Part shown: one piece after another, positions 18,294 through 27,359 of the stretch
How the letters are laid out: each line of letters opens with the position of its first letter
How positions within the stretch are numbered: position 1 is the first letter of the stretch
Assembly (NCBI RefSeq): GCF_016864555.1
Contig: NZ_CP044011.1
Span: 3,925,501-3,989,500, forward strand
Direction of reading: 5' to 3'
Length of the DNA: 64,000 nucleotides
DNA from: Sinorhizobium sp. BG8
Lineage (GTDB): Bacteria; Pseudomonadota; Alphaproteobacteria; Rhizobiales; Rhizobiaceae
Position numbers and translations under genes: made by a program
The notes under the pieces: model-generated
What the model was told of the DNA's origin: nothing
The model's database searches: none
The model's input: only the letters and a program-made list of their open reading frames with translations

Positions 18294-19205
18294 ATGGAAC
18301 GACCCGACCTGCCGAAAGGCCTCCCCGTCGATATCGAGGAGAAGAAAGGGCGCGCGCGCGCCTGGTTCGAGGACCTGCGCGACCGGCTGTGCGCCGCATT
18401 CGAGGCGCTGGAAGACGAGGTGACGGGACCGCTCCGCGACCGCGAACCCGGACGCTTCGTCGCCAAGGACTGGCAGCGGGAGGGAGGTGAAGGCGGCGGC
18501 GGACGGATGTCCATGATGGAAGGACGCGTCTTCGAGAAGGTCGGGATCCACACATCGACCGTCTTTGGCGAATTCTCCGAGGAGTTCCGCTCCCAGATAC
18601 CGGGAGCCGCCGAGGATCCGCGCTTCTGGGCGTCCGGCATCTCGCTCATCGCCCATCCGGTCAATCCGAACGTTCCGACCGTGCACATGAACACCCGCAT
18701 GGTGGTGACCACCAGCCACTGGTTTGGCGGAGGCGCCGACCTTACCCCGGTTCTGGATCGCCGCCGCGTCATGAGCGATCCGGACACGGCCCTCTTTCAC
18801 CGCGCCATGGAGATCACCTGCAACCGCCACGCGGTGGCCGATCACCCGAAGTTCAAGGCCTGGTGCGACGAGTACTTCTTCCTGAAGCACCGCAACGAGC
18901 CGCGCGGGACCGGCGGCATCTTCTACGACTGGCTGCACTCCTCCGACGACCTGGGAGGATGGGACGCCGACTTCGCATTCACGCAGGACGTCGGCAGGGC
19001 CTTCGCATTGGTCTATCCGAAGATCGTGCGGAGCAACTTCAACAATGGATGGACCGAGGAGGACCGAGACGAACAGCTCGTGCGGCGCGGTCGCTATGTG
19101 GAGTTCAACCTTCTCTACGACCGTGGCACGATTTTCGGCCTGAAGACCGGCGGAAACGTCGAATCGATTCTCTCGTCCCTGCCACCGGTGGTCCGCTGGC
19201 CCTGA
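18294..19205 (+). CDS. hemF: aerobic coproporphyrinogen III oxidase
   Basis: 303-residue oxygen-dependent enzyme that decarboxylates coproporphyrinogen III to protoporphyrinogen IX in haem synthesis. Signature blocks are '[17 protein letters not shown]', 'HMNTRMVVT' followed by '[10 protein letters not shown]', '[15 protein letters not shown]' and '[19 protein letters not shown]'. The ATG at 18294 gives the family N-terminus and length; the frame is open further upstream. The gene is monocistronic. I saw no clear FNR/Anr or IRO site immediately upstream. Confidence 0.97.
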   Translation: MERPDLPKGLPVDIEEKKGRARAWFEDLRDRLCAAFEALEDEVTGPLRDREPGRFVAKDWQREGGEGGGGRMSMMEGRVFEKVGIHTSTVFGEFSEEFRSQIPGAAEDPRFWASGISLIAHPVNPNVPTVHMNTRMVVTTSHWFGGGADLTPVLDRRRVMSDPDTALFHRAMEITCNRHAVADHPKFKAWCDEYFFLKHRNEPRGTGGIFYDWLHSSDDLGGWDADFAFTQDVGRAFALVYPKIVRSNFNNGWTEEDRDEQLVRRGRYVEFNLLYDRGTIFGLKTGGNVESILSSLPPVVRWP

Positions 19206-19317
19206 GCCAGTCGTTCAAACGTGATCACGTCCGCATGATCGGCCGGCAATCCGCGCAGCACCGCGACCGCTTTCATGGTACACTGCGATGGCATGATTCC
19301 ATCGGGAGGAGGCTATC

Positions 19318-19539
19318 ATGACAAGTGCGACACACATCTCGGCAGCGCCGAATGTAGCCGGCGCCGGCGAAATCCTTCAACGCCCTCTGCCACAGCCACC
19401 GGCACCCGAGATTCGGGATGAAGGATCGAAACTGAAGCCATCCGGCCATACCACCAGCGAACAGTTCCAGACTTCGGCCTGCTTCAACGCATGGGCGGTC
19501 CCTGAGGACGATCCCAAGCCTGCCGGCGAGTCCCGTTAG
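19318..19539 (+). CDS. small hypothetical protein
   Basis: 73-residue protein with a strong Shine-Dalgarno (GGAGGAGG, 7-8 nt before the ATG at 19318). It is rich in Pro, Ala and Ser in its first half, with no signal peptide or membrane segment, and looks intrinsically disordered. I recognise no family. The ribosome binding site is the main argument that it is translated. It lies between hemF and a DUF1059 gene on the same strand. Confidence 0.55.
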   Translation: MTSATHISAAPNVAGAGEILQRPLPQPPAPEIRDEGSKLKPSGHTTSEQFQTSACFNAWAVPEDDPKPAGESR

Positions 19540-19691
19540 ACGGAGCGTCCGGAACCTATGCGCCGCCCGTCCGTTCATCGGCAAGGCGGCGCAGTGCACG
19601 TTTCCCGAGGGAAGAATGCCCCACAAACACCGTCGCCGAAGTCATAACGATCTCCAGCCACGTACCGAGCACATACGACAGGAGGAAAATC

Positions 19692-19877
19692 ATGAGACTT
19701 TTCGAATGCGGTTCACTCGTTCCAGGCTGCAACTGGCACACCCGTGCCGACAATGATGCCGAAGTCGTGCGTCGTGTCGTGGAACACATGCGCAGCGCTC
19801 ACGGCGAAACGGTCATTCGTGAGAACATGATCGATAACATCAAGATGCGCATCGTGGACGACACGAAGGCCGCCTGA
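19692..19877 (+). CDS. DUF1059 small protein
   Basis: 61-residue DUF1059 protein. The characteristic start 'FECGSLVPGCNWHTRADN' with two cysteines, followed by 'VVRRVVEHMRSAHG', matches the family, which has been likened to a small zinc-binding fold; function unknown. A clear AGGAGG Shine-Dalgarno precedes the ATG. It converges on cca with 21 bp between the stops. Confidence 0.85.
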   Translation: MRLFECGSLVPGCNWHTRADNDAEVVRRVVEHMRSAHGETVIRENMIDNIKMRIVDDTKAA

Positions 19878-19898
19878 CAAGCCCGCCTCACCTCGTGC

Positions 19899-21158
19899 TC
19901 AAGGCGCGTTGCGGATTTCCTGCAGCCGGGCGAGTAGGCTTTCCCGGCCCTCTTTGAAATTGCCGTCCACCCAGTGTTCCTCGAGCTTTGCAAGCCATTC
20001 TCCGACCTGCGGGCCGGGCGTTGCACCTGCCGCCAGCACGTCCGCCCCATTGAGCGGGAATGATGGCTTCTGCCATTGCTGCGCCCGCTTCAACAGCCGC
20101 TGGTAGGCTCCCGCGGAGGCAAGCGCCTCTGCATCGCCCTCGGCCTTGCCGCGTGCCTGCGCCAGCGCAAGGCGAAGGCGGGTAACAAGGCCCTGCGGTC
20201 CATGGCGGTAGAGCATCCGGTCGAAGACGAGGTCGGCCGTCTTTGCCAGAACCTCGGGTGCAGCAGCCCATTGATCGAAGAATTTCTCCTCGTTGCGCGA
20301 CATCTTGAGCCGGGCCGACATCTGCTTGATCCGCTCCCGGTCCGGCGGCACGATCGCGGCGAGCCTCAGAAGCGGGTCAGGAGCCCAGTCGAAAGCTCCT
20401 TCCGTCGCGACCAGCGCAGGAACGGCGTCGATCCCCCATTTTTCCGTCTCGGGCAAGACCTGCGTCAGGACCCCGGACTGGCGCATCCACAGAAGAGCGC
20501 GCCCGGGATCGCGCGCTGCCAGAAGCTTGCGCAATTCGGACCACACACGCTCGGCAGACAGCGTTGCCAGCTTCTCCTTCGCCCGGGCGCAGGCCTTCAG
20601 CCCCTCTGCATCCGGACGCCCCGCACCGTAGTGGGCGAAGAAACGGAAGAAGCGCAGGATGCGAAGATAGTCCTCGGCGATACGCTTCGATGCATCGCCG
20701 ATGAACCGCACTGTCCGTGTTTCTATGTCTGCAAGGCCATCCACCAGATCGATGATCGTCCCGTCCTGGCGGGCATAGAGCGCGTTGATCGTCAGGTCGC
20801 GGCGCTCCGCATCGGTCTGCCAATCCGTGCCGAAAGCGACCTCGGCGCGCCTGCCGTCCGTCGCGACGTCGCGACGCAGCGTCGTCACCTCGAAAGGCTT
20901 GCCATCGATGACCAGCGTGACGGTGCCATGGTCGATGCCGGTCGGCACGGCCTTGATCCCCGCGCGTTCCGCCCGTGCGACGACCTCCGTCGGAACAAGC
21001 GTCGTGGCGATGTCGATGTCGCTGACCGGCAGTCCCATGAGACTGTTTCGGACCGCACCGCCGGCAACGCGGCCCTCGCCGCCGTCTGTGTTCAGCAGTT
21101 CCATCACCCGCTTCAGGGGTTTTTCGGAAAACCACGGTTCGTGGGCGACGGAGTTCAT
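19899..21158 (-). CDS. cca: CCA tRNA nucleotidyltransferase
   Basis: 419-residue class II nucleotidyltransferase that adds or repairs the 3' CCA end of tRNAs. The head domain has 'GGAVRNSLMG' and the metal-binding 'DIDIATT', then 'FEVTTLRRDVATDGRRA' and 'RRDLTINALYA' (nucleotide recognition), followed by an all-helical body. Alphaproteobacterial enzymes have this length. Third gene of a DUF1285-nudix-cca operon; its start overlaps the Nudix gene by 4 bp. Confidence 0.95.
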   Translation of the reverse strand: MNSVAHEPWFSEKPLKRVMELLNTDGGEGRVAGGAVRNSLMGLPVSDIDIATTLVPTEVVARAERAGIKAVPTGIDHGTVTLVIDGKPFEVTTLRRDVATDGRRAEVAFGTDWQTDAERRDLTINALYARQDGTIIDLVDGLADIETRTVRFIGDASKRIAEDYLRILRFFRFFAHYGAGRPDAEGLKACARAKEKLATLSAERVWSELRKLLAARDPGRALLWMRQSGVLTQVLPETEKWGIDAVPALVATEGAFDWAPDPLLRLAAIVPPDRERIKQMSARLKMSRNEEKFFDQWAAAPEVLAKTADLVFDRMLYRHGPQGLVTRLRLALAQARGKAEGDAEALASAGAYQRLLKRAQQWQKPSFPLNGADVLAAGATPGPQVGEWLAKLEEHWVDGNFKEGRESLLARLQEIRNAP

Positions 21159-21790
21159 GCGTAAAGCCTTTCATAAATCACTCGGACGATCCCGGCGGTG
21201 ATGCCCCAGATGTTGCGGCCGTCATAGGGCATCCGGTAGTAGTGCCGCTCCCCGCCCATCCACACGCCGCTTCCCTGCTCGTGGTTCCTCGGATCCATGA
21301 GGAACGAGAGCGGCACGTCGAAGACGAAATCGACCTCGGTGGGATTCGGCACGAGTTCGAAGCCGGGCTGCACCACCGCGAGGACAGGTGTGATCGAAAA
21401 GCCGGAGAGCGCCTTGTAGTGTGGCAGGCGCGCAACCGGTTCGACAAAGCGGCGATCGAGGCTGATTTCCTCCTCCGCCTCGCGCAGTGCGGCAGTCTCC
21501 GGGTCCGGATCGGTCTCGTCGATCGCGCCTCCCGGAAAGGCGACCTGGCCGGAATGCTTGCGCAACGTCGAGGTTCGCTGGGTAAAGATCACCCGGGCGT
21601 CGTCCCCGTCGTCGATGACCGGCACCAGAACCGCGGCATCCTTCAGCTTCATGCCTTCGAGATGGGGAATGGTGGCGGGATTCAACAGGGAATCTCCGTG
21701 ATCGCGCCAGGACCCATCCGCCAGATGCGCCGACTGCAACAGCGCACGACGCCGGAACTCATCCGCGCTGTAGGGAGAAGGCATACTCAT
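21155..21790 (-). CDS. CoA pyrophosphatase (Nudix hydrolase)
   Basis: 211-residue Nudix protein. The Nudix box reads GGAIDETD...REAEEEI with all metal-binding glutamates, and the upstream 'TLRKHSGQVAFPG' is the extra motif (UPF0035) that marks the CoA/acyl-CoA pyrophosphatase subfamily. It would cleave CoA-type molecules to 4'-phosphopantetheine and adenosine 3',5'-bisphosphate. It overlaps DUF1285 and cca by 4 bp each, so the three genes are translationally coupled. Confidence 0.92.
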   Translation of the reverse strand: MSMPSPYSADEFRRRALLQSAHLADGSWRDHGDSLLNPATIPHLEGMKLKDAAVLVPVIDDGDDARVIFTQRTSTLRKHSGQVAFPGGAIDETDPDPETAALREAEEEISLDRRFVEPVARLPHYKALSGFSITPVLAVVQPGFELVPNPTEVDFVFDVPLSFLMDPRNHEQGSGVWMGGERHYYRMPYDGRNIWGITAGIVRVIYERLYA

Positions 21791-22410
21791 CGGGAAAGTG
21801 CGTCCAGTTCCGCGGCAGGCATGATCGGAAAGACCACCCCTCCCGATCGCACCGAAAACATCGCCGCGCCCTCGACCTCGGTCACTTCTCCGAGCGCCAC
21901 CAGTTCATACATGACGGCTCTGGAAATCAGCGCCTCCAGGCGGCCGCGGACGGAAATATAGGGCTTCAACTCCTTGTGTTCGCCGGCGATGACGAAACGC
22001 AGCGGATGCTCCGCACCGGCCTCGACAACATCGCCGACATTGGTCCGGAAGGTGAGCGTCTGCCCCTCGCCCTCGCCGCTCGCATCGACCTCGACGGCGA
22101 CGAAAGGGGCATCGACGACGCGGATGCCGACTTTTTCCACAGGTGTTACGAGATAGGTCTTTCCATCCTCGTCCTTGCGAAGGACGGTCGAAAAGAGGCG
22201 CACAAGTGGCGCGCGGCCGATCGGGGTTCCGAGGTAGAACCACGTACCGTCGGCTCGTATTTCCATGTCGATGTCGCCGCAAAACGGCGGATTCCAGCGC
22301 TCGACCGGCGGCAGCGAGCGGCTTTCACCGCCAGTTTGGGCCGCCGCGCGCGAAATCAATGCGGCAAGTCCGGCCGCGTCAGCGCTCGCGTGAATTTCAC
22401 CCTTTGCCAT
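21787..22410 (-). CDS. DUF1285 protein
   Basis: 207-residue protein of the DUF1285 family, recognisable by 'PPFCGDIDMEIRADGTWFYLGTPIGR' in two blocks and 'LVTPVEKVGIRVVDAPFVAV'. The family structure is a two-domain beta fold without known activity. I start it at the ATG at 22410, which has a GGGACGG Shine-Dalgarno; the longer frame would need a TTG at 22443 with no ribosome site. First gene of the operon with the Nudix protein and cca, divergent from moxR, an arrangement widespread in Rhizobiales. Confidence 0.88.
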   Translation of the reverse strand: MAKGEIHASADAAGLAALISRAAAQTGGESRSLPPVERWNPPFCGDIDMEIRADGTWFYLGTPIGRAPLVRLFSTVLRKDEDGKTYLVTPVEKVGIRVVDAPFVAVEVDASGEGEGQTLTFRTNVGDVVEAGAEHPLRFVIAGEHKELKPYISVRGRLEALISRAVMYELVALGEVTEVEGAAMFSVRSGGVVFPIMPAAELDALSR

Positions 22411-22590
22411 TGTTCCGTCCCGGTTGGCCCCTATTTCAATCAAAACAAGGGATAGGCGCGTCTGCTTTCACGAGATAGTCATTTCCCTTCGGCTTGTCAG
22501 CCGCAGGCGAGCTTATAAGCTCAATATCGGATGGGTGGAACCGCACTCGACGCGATTCGCCCCGCAATCGCACCGGTCATGGAGACGTTA

Positions 22591-23604
22591 ATGGGCGTTA
22601 CGAAAACACCGGAAACTGGGCTTGATGAAAAGGCGATCGTCGCCGCTGCGGAAAGCGCCCTGGCCGACATAGCGAGGGTCAAAGTCGAAATCGGAAAGGT
22701 CATCTTCGGTCAGGAAAGCGTCGTCGAGCAGACCATGCTTGCCATGCTTTCCGGTGGCCATGCCCTTCTGGTCGGCGTACCTGGGCTCGCCAAGACGAAG
22801 CTCGTTGCCACGCTAGGCACCGTGCTCGGCCTTGCCTCCAGCCGCATCCAGTTCACCCCCGACCTCATGCCGTCAGACATTCTGGGCTCCGAGGTCATGG
22901 ACCAGGACGAGAACGGCAAGCGGTCCTTCCGCTTCGTGCCGGGCCCGATCTTCGCCCAGCTTCTCATGGCCGACGAAATCAACCGTGCGTCGCCGCGCAC
23001 CCAGTCCGCGCTGCTCCAGGCGATGCAGGAGTACCACGTCACCGTCGCGGGCCAGCGCAACGACCTGCCCAAGCCCTTCCACGTTCTGGCAACGCAGAAC
23101 CCCCTGGAGCAGGAAGGAACCTACCCGCTCCCGGAGGCGCAGCTCGACCGTTTCCTGCTGCAGGTCGACGTTCATTATCCGGAGCTCGCCGCGGAGCGGC
23201 AGATCCTGCTCGAGACCACGGGCATCGCCGAGGCGCAGGCAAGCGAGGCGATTTCGTCCGCAAGGCTGCAGCAGATCCAGACGCTCATCCGCCAGATGCC
23301 GGTCAGTGAACGCGTGCTCGATGCGATCCTGTCGCTCGTGCGCTCCGCCCGCCCCGGCAATGGCAACAGTTCCACCGACAAGCATGTCGCCTGGGGCCCG
23401 GGCCCGCGCGCCGGCCAGGCGATGATGCTCTGCGCCCGTGCCCGCGCACTCTATGAGGGGCGGCTTGCGCCGTCGGTCGACGACGTGCTCGCCCTAGCCG
23501 AGCCGGTGCTGCAGCACCGCATGGCGCTGACCTTCGCTGCACGTGCGGAGGGCATGTCGGTCCGCGACGTCATCGCTTCGCTGGTCAAGCAGGCAGGTGG
23601 CTGA
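22591..23604 (+). CDS. MoxR-family AAA+ ATPase
   Basis: 337-residue AAA+ chaperone-like ATPase thought to help mature or insert cofactors into partner proteins. Walker A reads 'GVPGLAKTK' (the MoxR variant), Walker B 'LLMADEINRA', sensor 'VLATQNPLEQEGTYPLPEAQ' and the second region 'AWGPGPRAGQAMMLCARA'. An ATG at 22531 is in frame, but the one at 22591 has GGAGA at the right distance and is preferred. Starts a four-gene operon with DUF58, DUF4159 and a membrane protein, the standard MoxR-BatA-like arrangement. Confidence 0.93.
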   Translation: MGVTKTPETGLDEKAIVAAAESALADIARVKVEIGKVIFGQESVVEQTMLAMLSGGHALLVGVPGLAKTKLVATLGTVLGLASSRIQFTPDLMPSDILGSEVMDQDENGKRSFRFVPGPIFAQLLMADEINRASPRTQSALLQAMQEYHVTVAGQRNDLPKPFHVLATQNPLEQEGTYPLPEAQLDRFLLQVDVHYPELAAERQILLETTGIAEAQASEAISSARLQQIQTLIRQMPVSERVLDAILSLVRSARPGNGNSSTDKHVAWGPGPRAGQAMMLCARARALYEGRLAPSVDDVLALAEPVLQHRMALTFAARAEGMSVRDVIASLVKQAGG

Positions 23605-23618
23605 GCGGGGCTGGCGCG

Positions 23619-24539
23619 ATGGCTTCCATTGGGCAGATTGTCGAACCGACCCCGGCGAGCGCGACATTGTCGCGAGCGCAGGCCCGCGCGAGCCTCATCC
23701 CTGACTGCATGGTGGAGGCCAAGCGTCTCGCCAACACGGTGATCGCCGGCTGGCACGGCAGGCGCAAGCGCGGCATCGGCGAGAACTTCTGGCAGTTCCG
23801 CCCCTATGTCGACGGAGAAAGCCTTTCCCGCATCGATTGGCGCCGCTCGGCCCGTGATGACCACACCTATGTGCGCGACAGGGAGTGGGAGGCTGCCCAC
23901 ACGGTCTGGATCTGGGCCGACCTGTCGCCCTCCATGATGTACAAGTCGACCTATGGTTCTGTTTCCAAGGAAAGCCGGGCGCTGGTCCTGATGCTGGCGC
24001 TCGCCGAAATTCTCGCACGATCCGGCGAAAGGATAGGCTGCCCCGGCGTGATGGAACCGATCGCCGCCCGCAACGCCGCGGAAAGGCTCGCCACCGCACT
24101 GATGCATCGCCACACCACCGCCGGCCTTCCCGACACGGGCATGATCCGCGGCAACAGCGACATCGTGTTGATCGGCGACTTCCTCGATCCGGTCGAGGAG
24201 GTGATGGCTCGTCTGTCGCCGCTCGCCCGACGCGGGCTGAGGGGTCACGTCGTCGAGATTGCGGATCCGGCGGAAGAGCTTTTTCCCTATGCCGGCCGTA
24301 CTGAATTCACTGATCCGGAAACGGGCATGAAGTTGACGGCCGGGCGCGCCGAGACATTGAAGGACGACTACACCCGCGCCTACAATGCCAGACGGGCGGG
24401 TCTTGCTGACAACCTCCGGCATCTTGGCTGGAGCTTCGTCGCGCACCGCACAGATCACCTCGCCTCCGAGGCGCTCGTTTCCGTCCATATGTACCTCTCG
24501 GGCATGCCCGCGATGAAGACGGAGGGCAGACTGCGATGA
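23619..24539 (+). CDS. DUF58 domain protein
   Basis: 306-residue protein with the DUF58 core 'RRKRGIGENFWQFRPY', 'GESLSRIDWRRSARDD' and 'VRDREWEAAHTVWIWADLS', the last leading into a von Willebrand factor A-like domain (MIDAS-like 'DLSPSM'). DUF58 proteins almost always pair with MoxR ATPases, as here (14 bp downstream). Its stop overlaps the start of the DUF4159 gene by 4 bp. Function unknown beyond the presumed MoxR partnership. Confidence 0.9.
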   Translation: MASIGQIVEPTPASATLSRAQARASLIPDCMVEAKRLANTVIAGWHGRRKRGIGENFWQFRPYVDGESLSRIDWRRSARDDHTYVRDREWEAAHTVWIWADLSPSMMYKSTYGSVSKESRALVLMLALAEILARSGERIGCPGVMEPIAARNAAERLATALMHRHTTAGLPDTGMIRGNSDIVLIGDFLDPVEEVMARLSPLARRGLRGHVVEIADPAEELFPYAGRTEFTDPETGMKLTAGRAETLKDDYTRAYNARRAGLADNLRHLGWSFVAHRTDHLASEALVSVHMYLSGMPAMKTEGRLR

Positions 24540-27358
24540 CGGGCTTTGCCTTCGCCTTCCCGGCGGCCCTTGCTGCGCTCGTGCTCCTGCCTGCCATTTG
24601 GTGGTTGTTGCGGCTGACGCCGCCTAAGCCGCTCAAGGAGGCGTTCCCGCCGTTTGCCATCCTCGCCTCGATCATGAAGCGCGAGGAAACACCGGCGCAA
24701 AGCCCCTGGTGGCTCACGCTGCTGCGTATGCTGATGGCGGCGGCCGTCATCTTCGCCATTGCCGATCCCGTCTTCAATCCCCGCACCAATACCCTCGCCG
24801 GCGGCGGGCCTCTCGCACTGGTGATCGATAACAGCTGGGCGACGGCCACCGACTGGCAGCGACGCGTGGACACGGCCGGGGCGCTCATCGATGATGCCGC
24901 CGCGCGCGACCTCCCCGTTTCGATCGTATTTACCGCCGACCGGCAGAACGATGCGGTTCCAACCGACGCGGCGACGGCACGCACGCGTCTTGCCGCTGCC
25001 TCGCCCCGGCCCCTCCCCGCCGTCCGTCCGGAGGCCACGGCGGCGCTGACGACCGCGCTGAACGGCACGGCTCCCGGCACGATCGCCTTCCTCTCCGACG
25101 GGATCGCCCGCGACGAGACCGACAAGACGGTTGCGGATCTGCAGTCGCTCTCGCCTGCAGAATTCCACCTGATCGAGGGAGATGGCCTGCCCACGGTCGC
25201 CATTACCGGCGCCAGCAATGAGGCGGAGGCTCTCTCGGTGACCGTCAGCCGTCTGCTGACCGGCGACGCGCGCACGCTCGGGCTGACCGCACACGATGCG
25301 AAGGGCCGGCCGATCGCCACCGGTAGTGTCGCCTTCGGAGCCGGCGATGCCGTAGCAACCGGTGGCATCGCCGCCCCCTTCGAGCTTCGCAACGACTTCG
25401 CGCGTGTCACCGTCGACAACATCGCCAATGCCGGCGCATCCTATCTGCTCGACGACGGCTTTCGCCGGCGCCGCGTCGCGTTCCTCAGCGGCGAGACAAC
25501 GGATATCGCCCAGCCGCTGCTATCGCCGCTGCACTACATCAACCGGGCGCTCGCTCCCTATGCGGACCTCATCGAGCCGGGCGTCGCCGATCTTTCCGTC
25601 GCGATCCCGGAACTTCTCGCCCAGAAGCCGTCCGTCCTGATCATGGCCGATATCGGCAGGCTCCCGGAGAACGCCTATGATCCCATTCGCAAATGGATCG
25701 AGGCGGGCGGAATGCTCATCCGTTTCGCGGGCCCCCGCCTTGCCGCAGCCCCCGCCGACGACCCGCTTGTCCCCGTGATCCTTCGCAAGGGTGAACGCGC
25801 GCTCGGCGGAGCGCTCTCCTGGTCCGAGCCCCAGCCACTCGCGGACTATCCCTCGACGAGCCCCTTCTTCGGCATGCGGAAGCCGCAGGACATCCTCGTG
25901 AAGCGGCAGGTGCTGGCGGAACCGACGCCGGACCTTGTGGAACGGACCTGGGCGAGCCTTGCAGACGGCACTCCGCTGGTGACCACCAGCGCGCTCGGCG
26001 CCGGCCGCATCATTCTCTTCCACGTCAGCGCCGAGACCGGCTGGTCGAACCTGCCCCTCTCAGGCGACTTCGTGGAGATGCTCCGTCGCAGCGTCCAGCT
26101 CTCCCACGGCGGCGGCGTGAACGCCAAGGCGGAAGCGAAGGCGCAGGGCCTGCCGCCCTACCGCCTGCTCACCGCCGTCGGCACGCTTTCGGCGGACACC
26201 GGCGAGGCCAAGCCGCTCGAGGCCGGGAAGTCTCCAGCGCCCGCCACCTTTGACAACCCGCCCGGGCTCTATGGGTCAGAGGACGGCTATGTGGCCCACA
26301 ATCTCTTTCCGCCGGGCTACCGGATCCAGCCGCTCGAAGTCTCCGCCGGGTCATCGGTGATCCGGCAGCCGCTGATCGGCAAGGCGGCATGGTCGATGAA
26401 GCCGTCTCTTTTCGCGCTTGCCGCGGCGCTGTTGCTCGTGGATTGCGCGGTCGTCCTCCTGATGGGTGGCGCATTTGCCGCCGTCCGTGGCGCCAATACC
26501 CGTGGTGCCAAATCTCGCGGCGCTGTGGCCGGAGCACTTCTGTTCGTCGCGGCCACGGCCCTTGCCATTCATCCCGGTGATGCCCGTGCAGACGACAGCA
26601 AGCCCGGGGACGAAACCCTGATGTCGCACCTCGACACGACCCATCTTGCCTATGTGGTGACCGGGGAGCCAGATGTGGACGGCATTTCGGAACGCGGCCT
26701 TGCCGGACTGACGGACTTTCTGACCTACCGCACGACCCTCGAACCCGGTGCGCCCGTAGGCCTCGACATCGCGCGCGACGAGCTTTCCGTCTATCCCATC
26801 ATCTACTGGCCCGTCAGCGCCAACGCCGACATGCCATCCGCCGCGGCGATCAGCCGTATCGACGCCTATATGCGCAATGGCGGCACGGTGCTCTTCGATA
26901 CGCGCGACCAGTTCGCCTCCCTCGGGGAGAATGGCGACACCAGCCCGAACACGCAGCGGCTCCAGGCCATCCTCGCCAATCTGGACATTCCGCCCCTGGA
27001 GCCAGTTCCGGCCGACCACGTCCTGACCAAGTCCTTTTATCTGCTGTCGAACTTCCCGGGGCGCTATTCCGGCAGCCCCCTCTGGATCGAGGCGGAACTC
27101 GACCGCAAGGAAGATCCCTCGCGCCCGGCACGCGCCGGCGACGGAGTTTCGCCCATCATGATCACGGGTAACGATTTCGCCGGTGCCTGGGCCATTGACG
27201 AGAATGGAATGGCTCTGCTGCCGACGGTTCCGCCCGATGAGGTGCAGCGCGACCACGCGTTCCGCTCCGGCGTCAACATCATGATGTACATGCTGACGGG
27301 CAACTACAAGGCGGACCAGGTGCACGTGCCCGCCCTTCTCGAGCGACTGGGGCAGTGA
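24536..27358 (+). CDS. BatA-like N-terminal / DUF4159 membrane protein
   Basis: 940-residue protein. The N-terminus has two membrane helices (about 5-22 and 62-78) as in BatA ('FPAALAALVLLPAIWWLLRL'), then a long periplasmic region with 'ALVIDNSWATATDW' like a vWA strand. A further hydrophobic segment lies near 625-645, then a DUF4159 domain (about 700-940, starting near 'THLAYVVTGEPDVDG'). DUF4159 resembles a glutamine-amidotransferase-like fold without catalytic residues. It overlaps DUF58 by 4 bp and is followed 1 bp later by the next membrane protein, so the operon is tightly coupled. Confidence 0.88.
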   Translation: MTGFAFAFPAALAALVLLPAIWWLLRLTPPKPLKEAFPPFAILASIMKREETPAQSPWWLTLLRMLMAAAVIFAIADPVFNPRTNTLAGGGPLALVIDNSWATATDWQRRVDTAGALIDDAAARDLPVSIVFTADRQNDAVPTDAATARTRLAAASPRPLPAVRPEATAALTTALNGTAPGTIAFLSDGIARDETDKTVADLQSLSPAEFHLIEGDGLPTVAITGASNEAEALSVTVSRLLTGDARTLGLTAHDAKGRPIATGSVAFGAGDAVATGGIAAPFELRNDFARVTVDNIANAGASYLLDDGFRRRRVAFLSGETTDIAQPLLSPLHYINRALAPYADLIEPGVADLSVAIPELLAQKPSVLIMADIGRLPENAYDPIRKWIEAGGMLIRFAGPRLAAAPADDPLVPVILRKGERALGGALSWSEPQPLADYPSTSPFFGMRKPQDILVKRQVLAEPTPDLVERTWASLADGTPLVTTSALGAGRIILFHVSAETGWSNLPLSGDFVEMLRRSVQLSHGGGVNAKAEAKAQGLPPYRLLTAVGTLSADTGEAKPLEAGKSPAPATFDNPPGLYGSEDGYVAHNLFPPGYRIQPLEVSAGSSVIRQPLIGKAAWSMKPSLFALAAALLLVDCAVVLLMGGAFAAVRGANTRGAKSRGAVAGALLFVAATALAIHPGDARADDSKPGDETLMSHLDTTHLAYVVTGEPDVDGISERGLAGLTDFLTYRTTLEPGAPVGLDIARDELSVYPIIYWPVSANADMPSAAAISRIDAYMRNGGTVLFDTRDQFASLGENGDTSPNTQRLQAILANLDIPPLEPVPADHVLTKSFYLLSNFPGRYSGSPLWIEAELDRKEDPSRPARAGDGVSPIMITGNDFAGAWAIDENGMALLPTVPPDEVQRDHAFRSGVNIMMYMLTGNYKADQVHVPALLERLGQ

Positions 27359-27359
27359 C

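Noticed and set aside
19556-19789. 77-codon minus-strand frame between small genes
   Set aside because: Overlaps the DUF1059 gene, which has a strong ribosome site and a recognised family; no support for the opposite frame.
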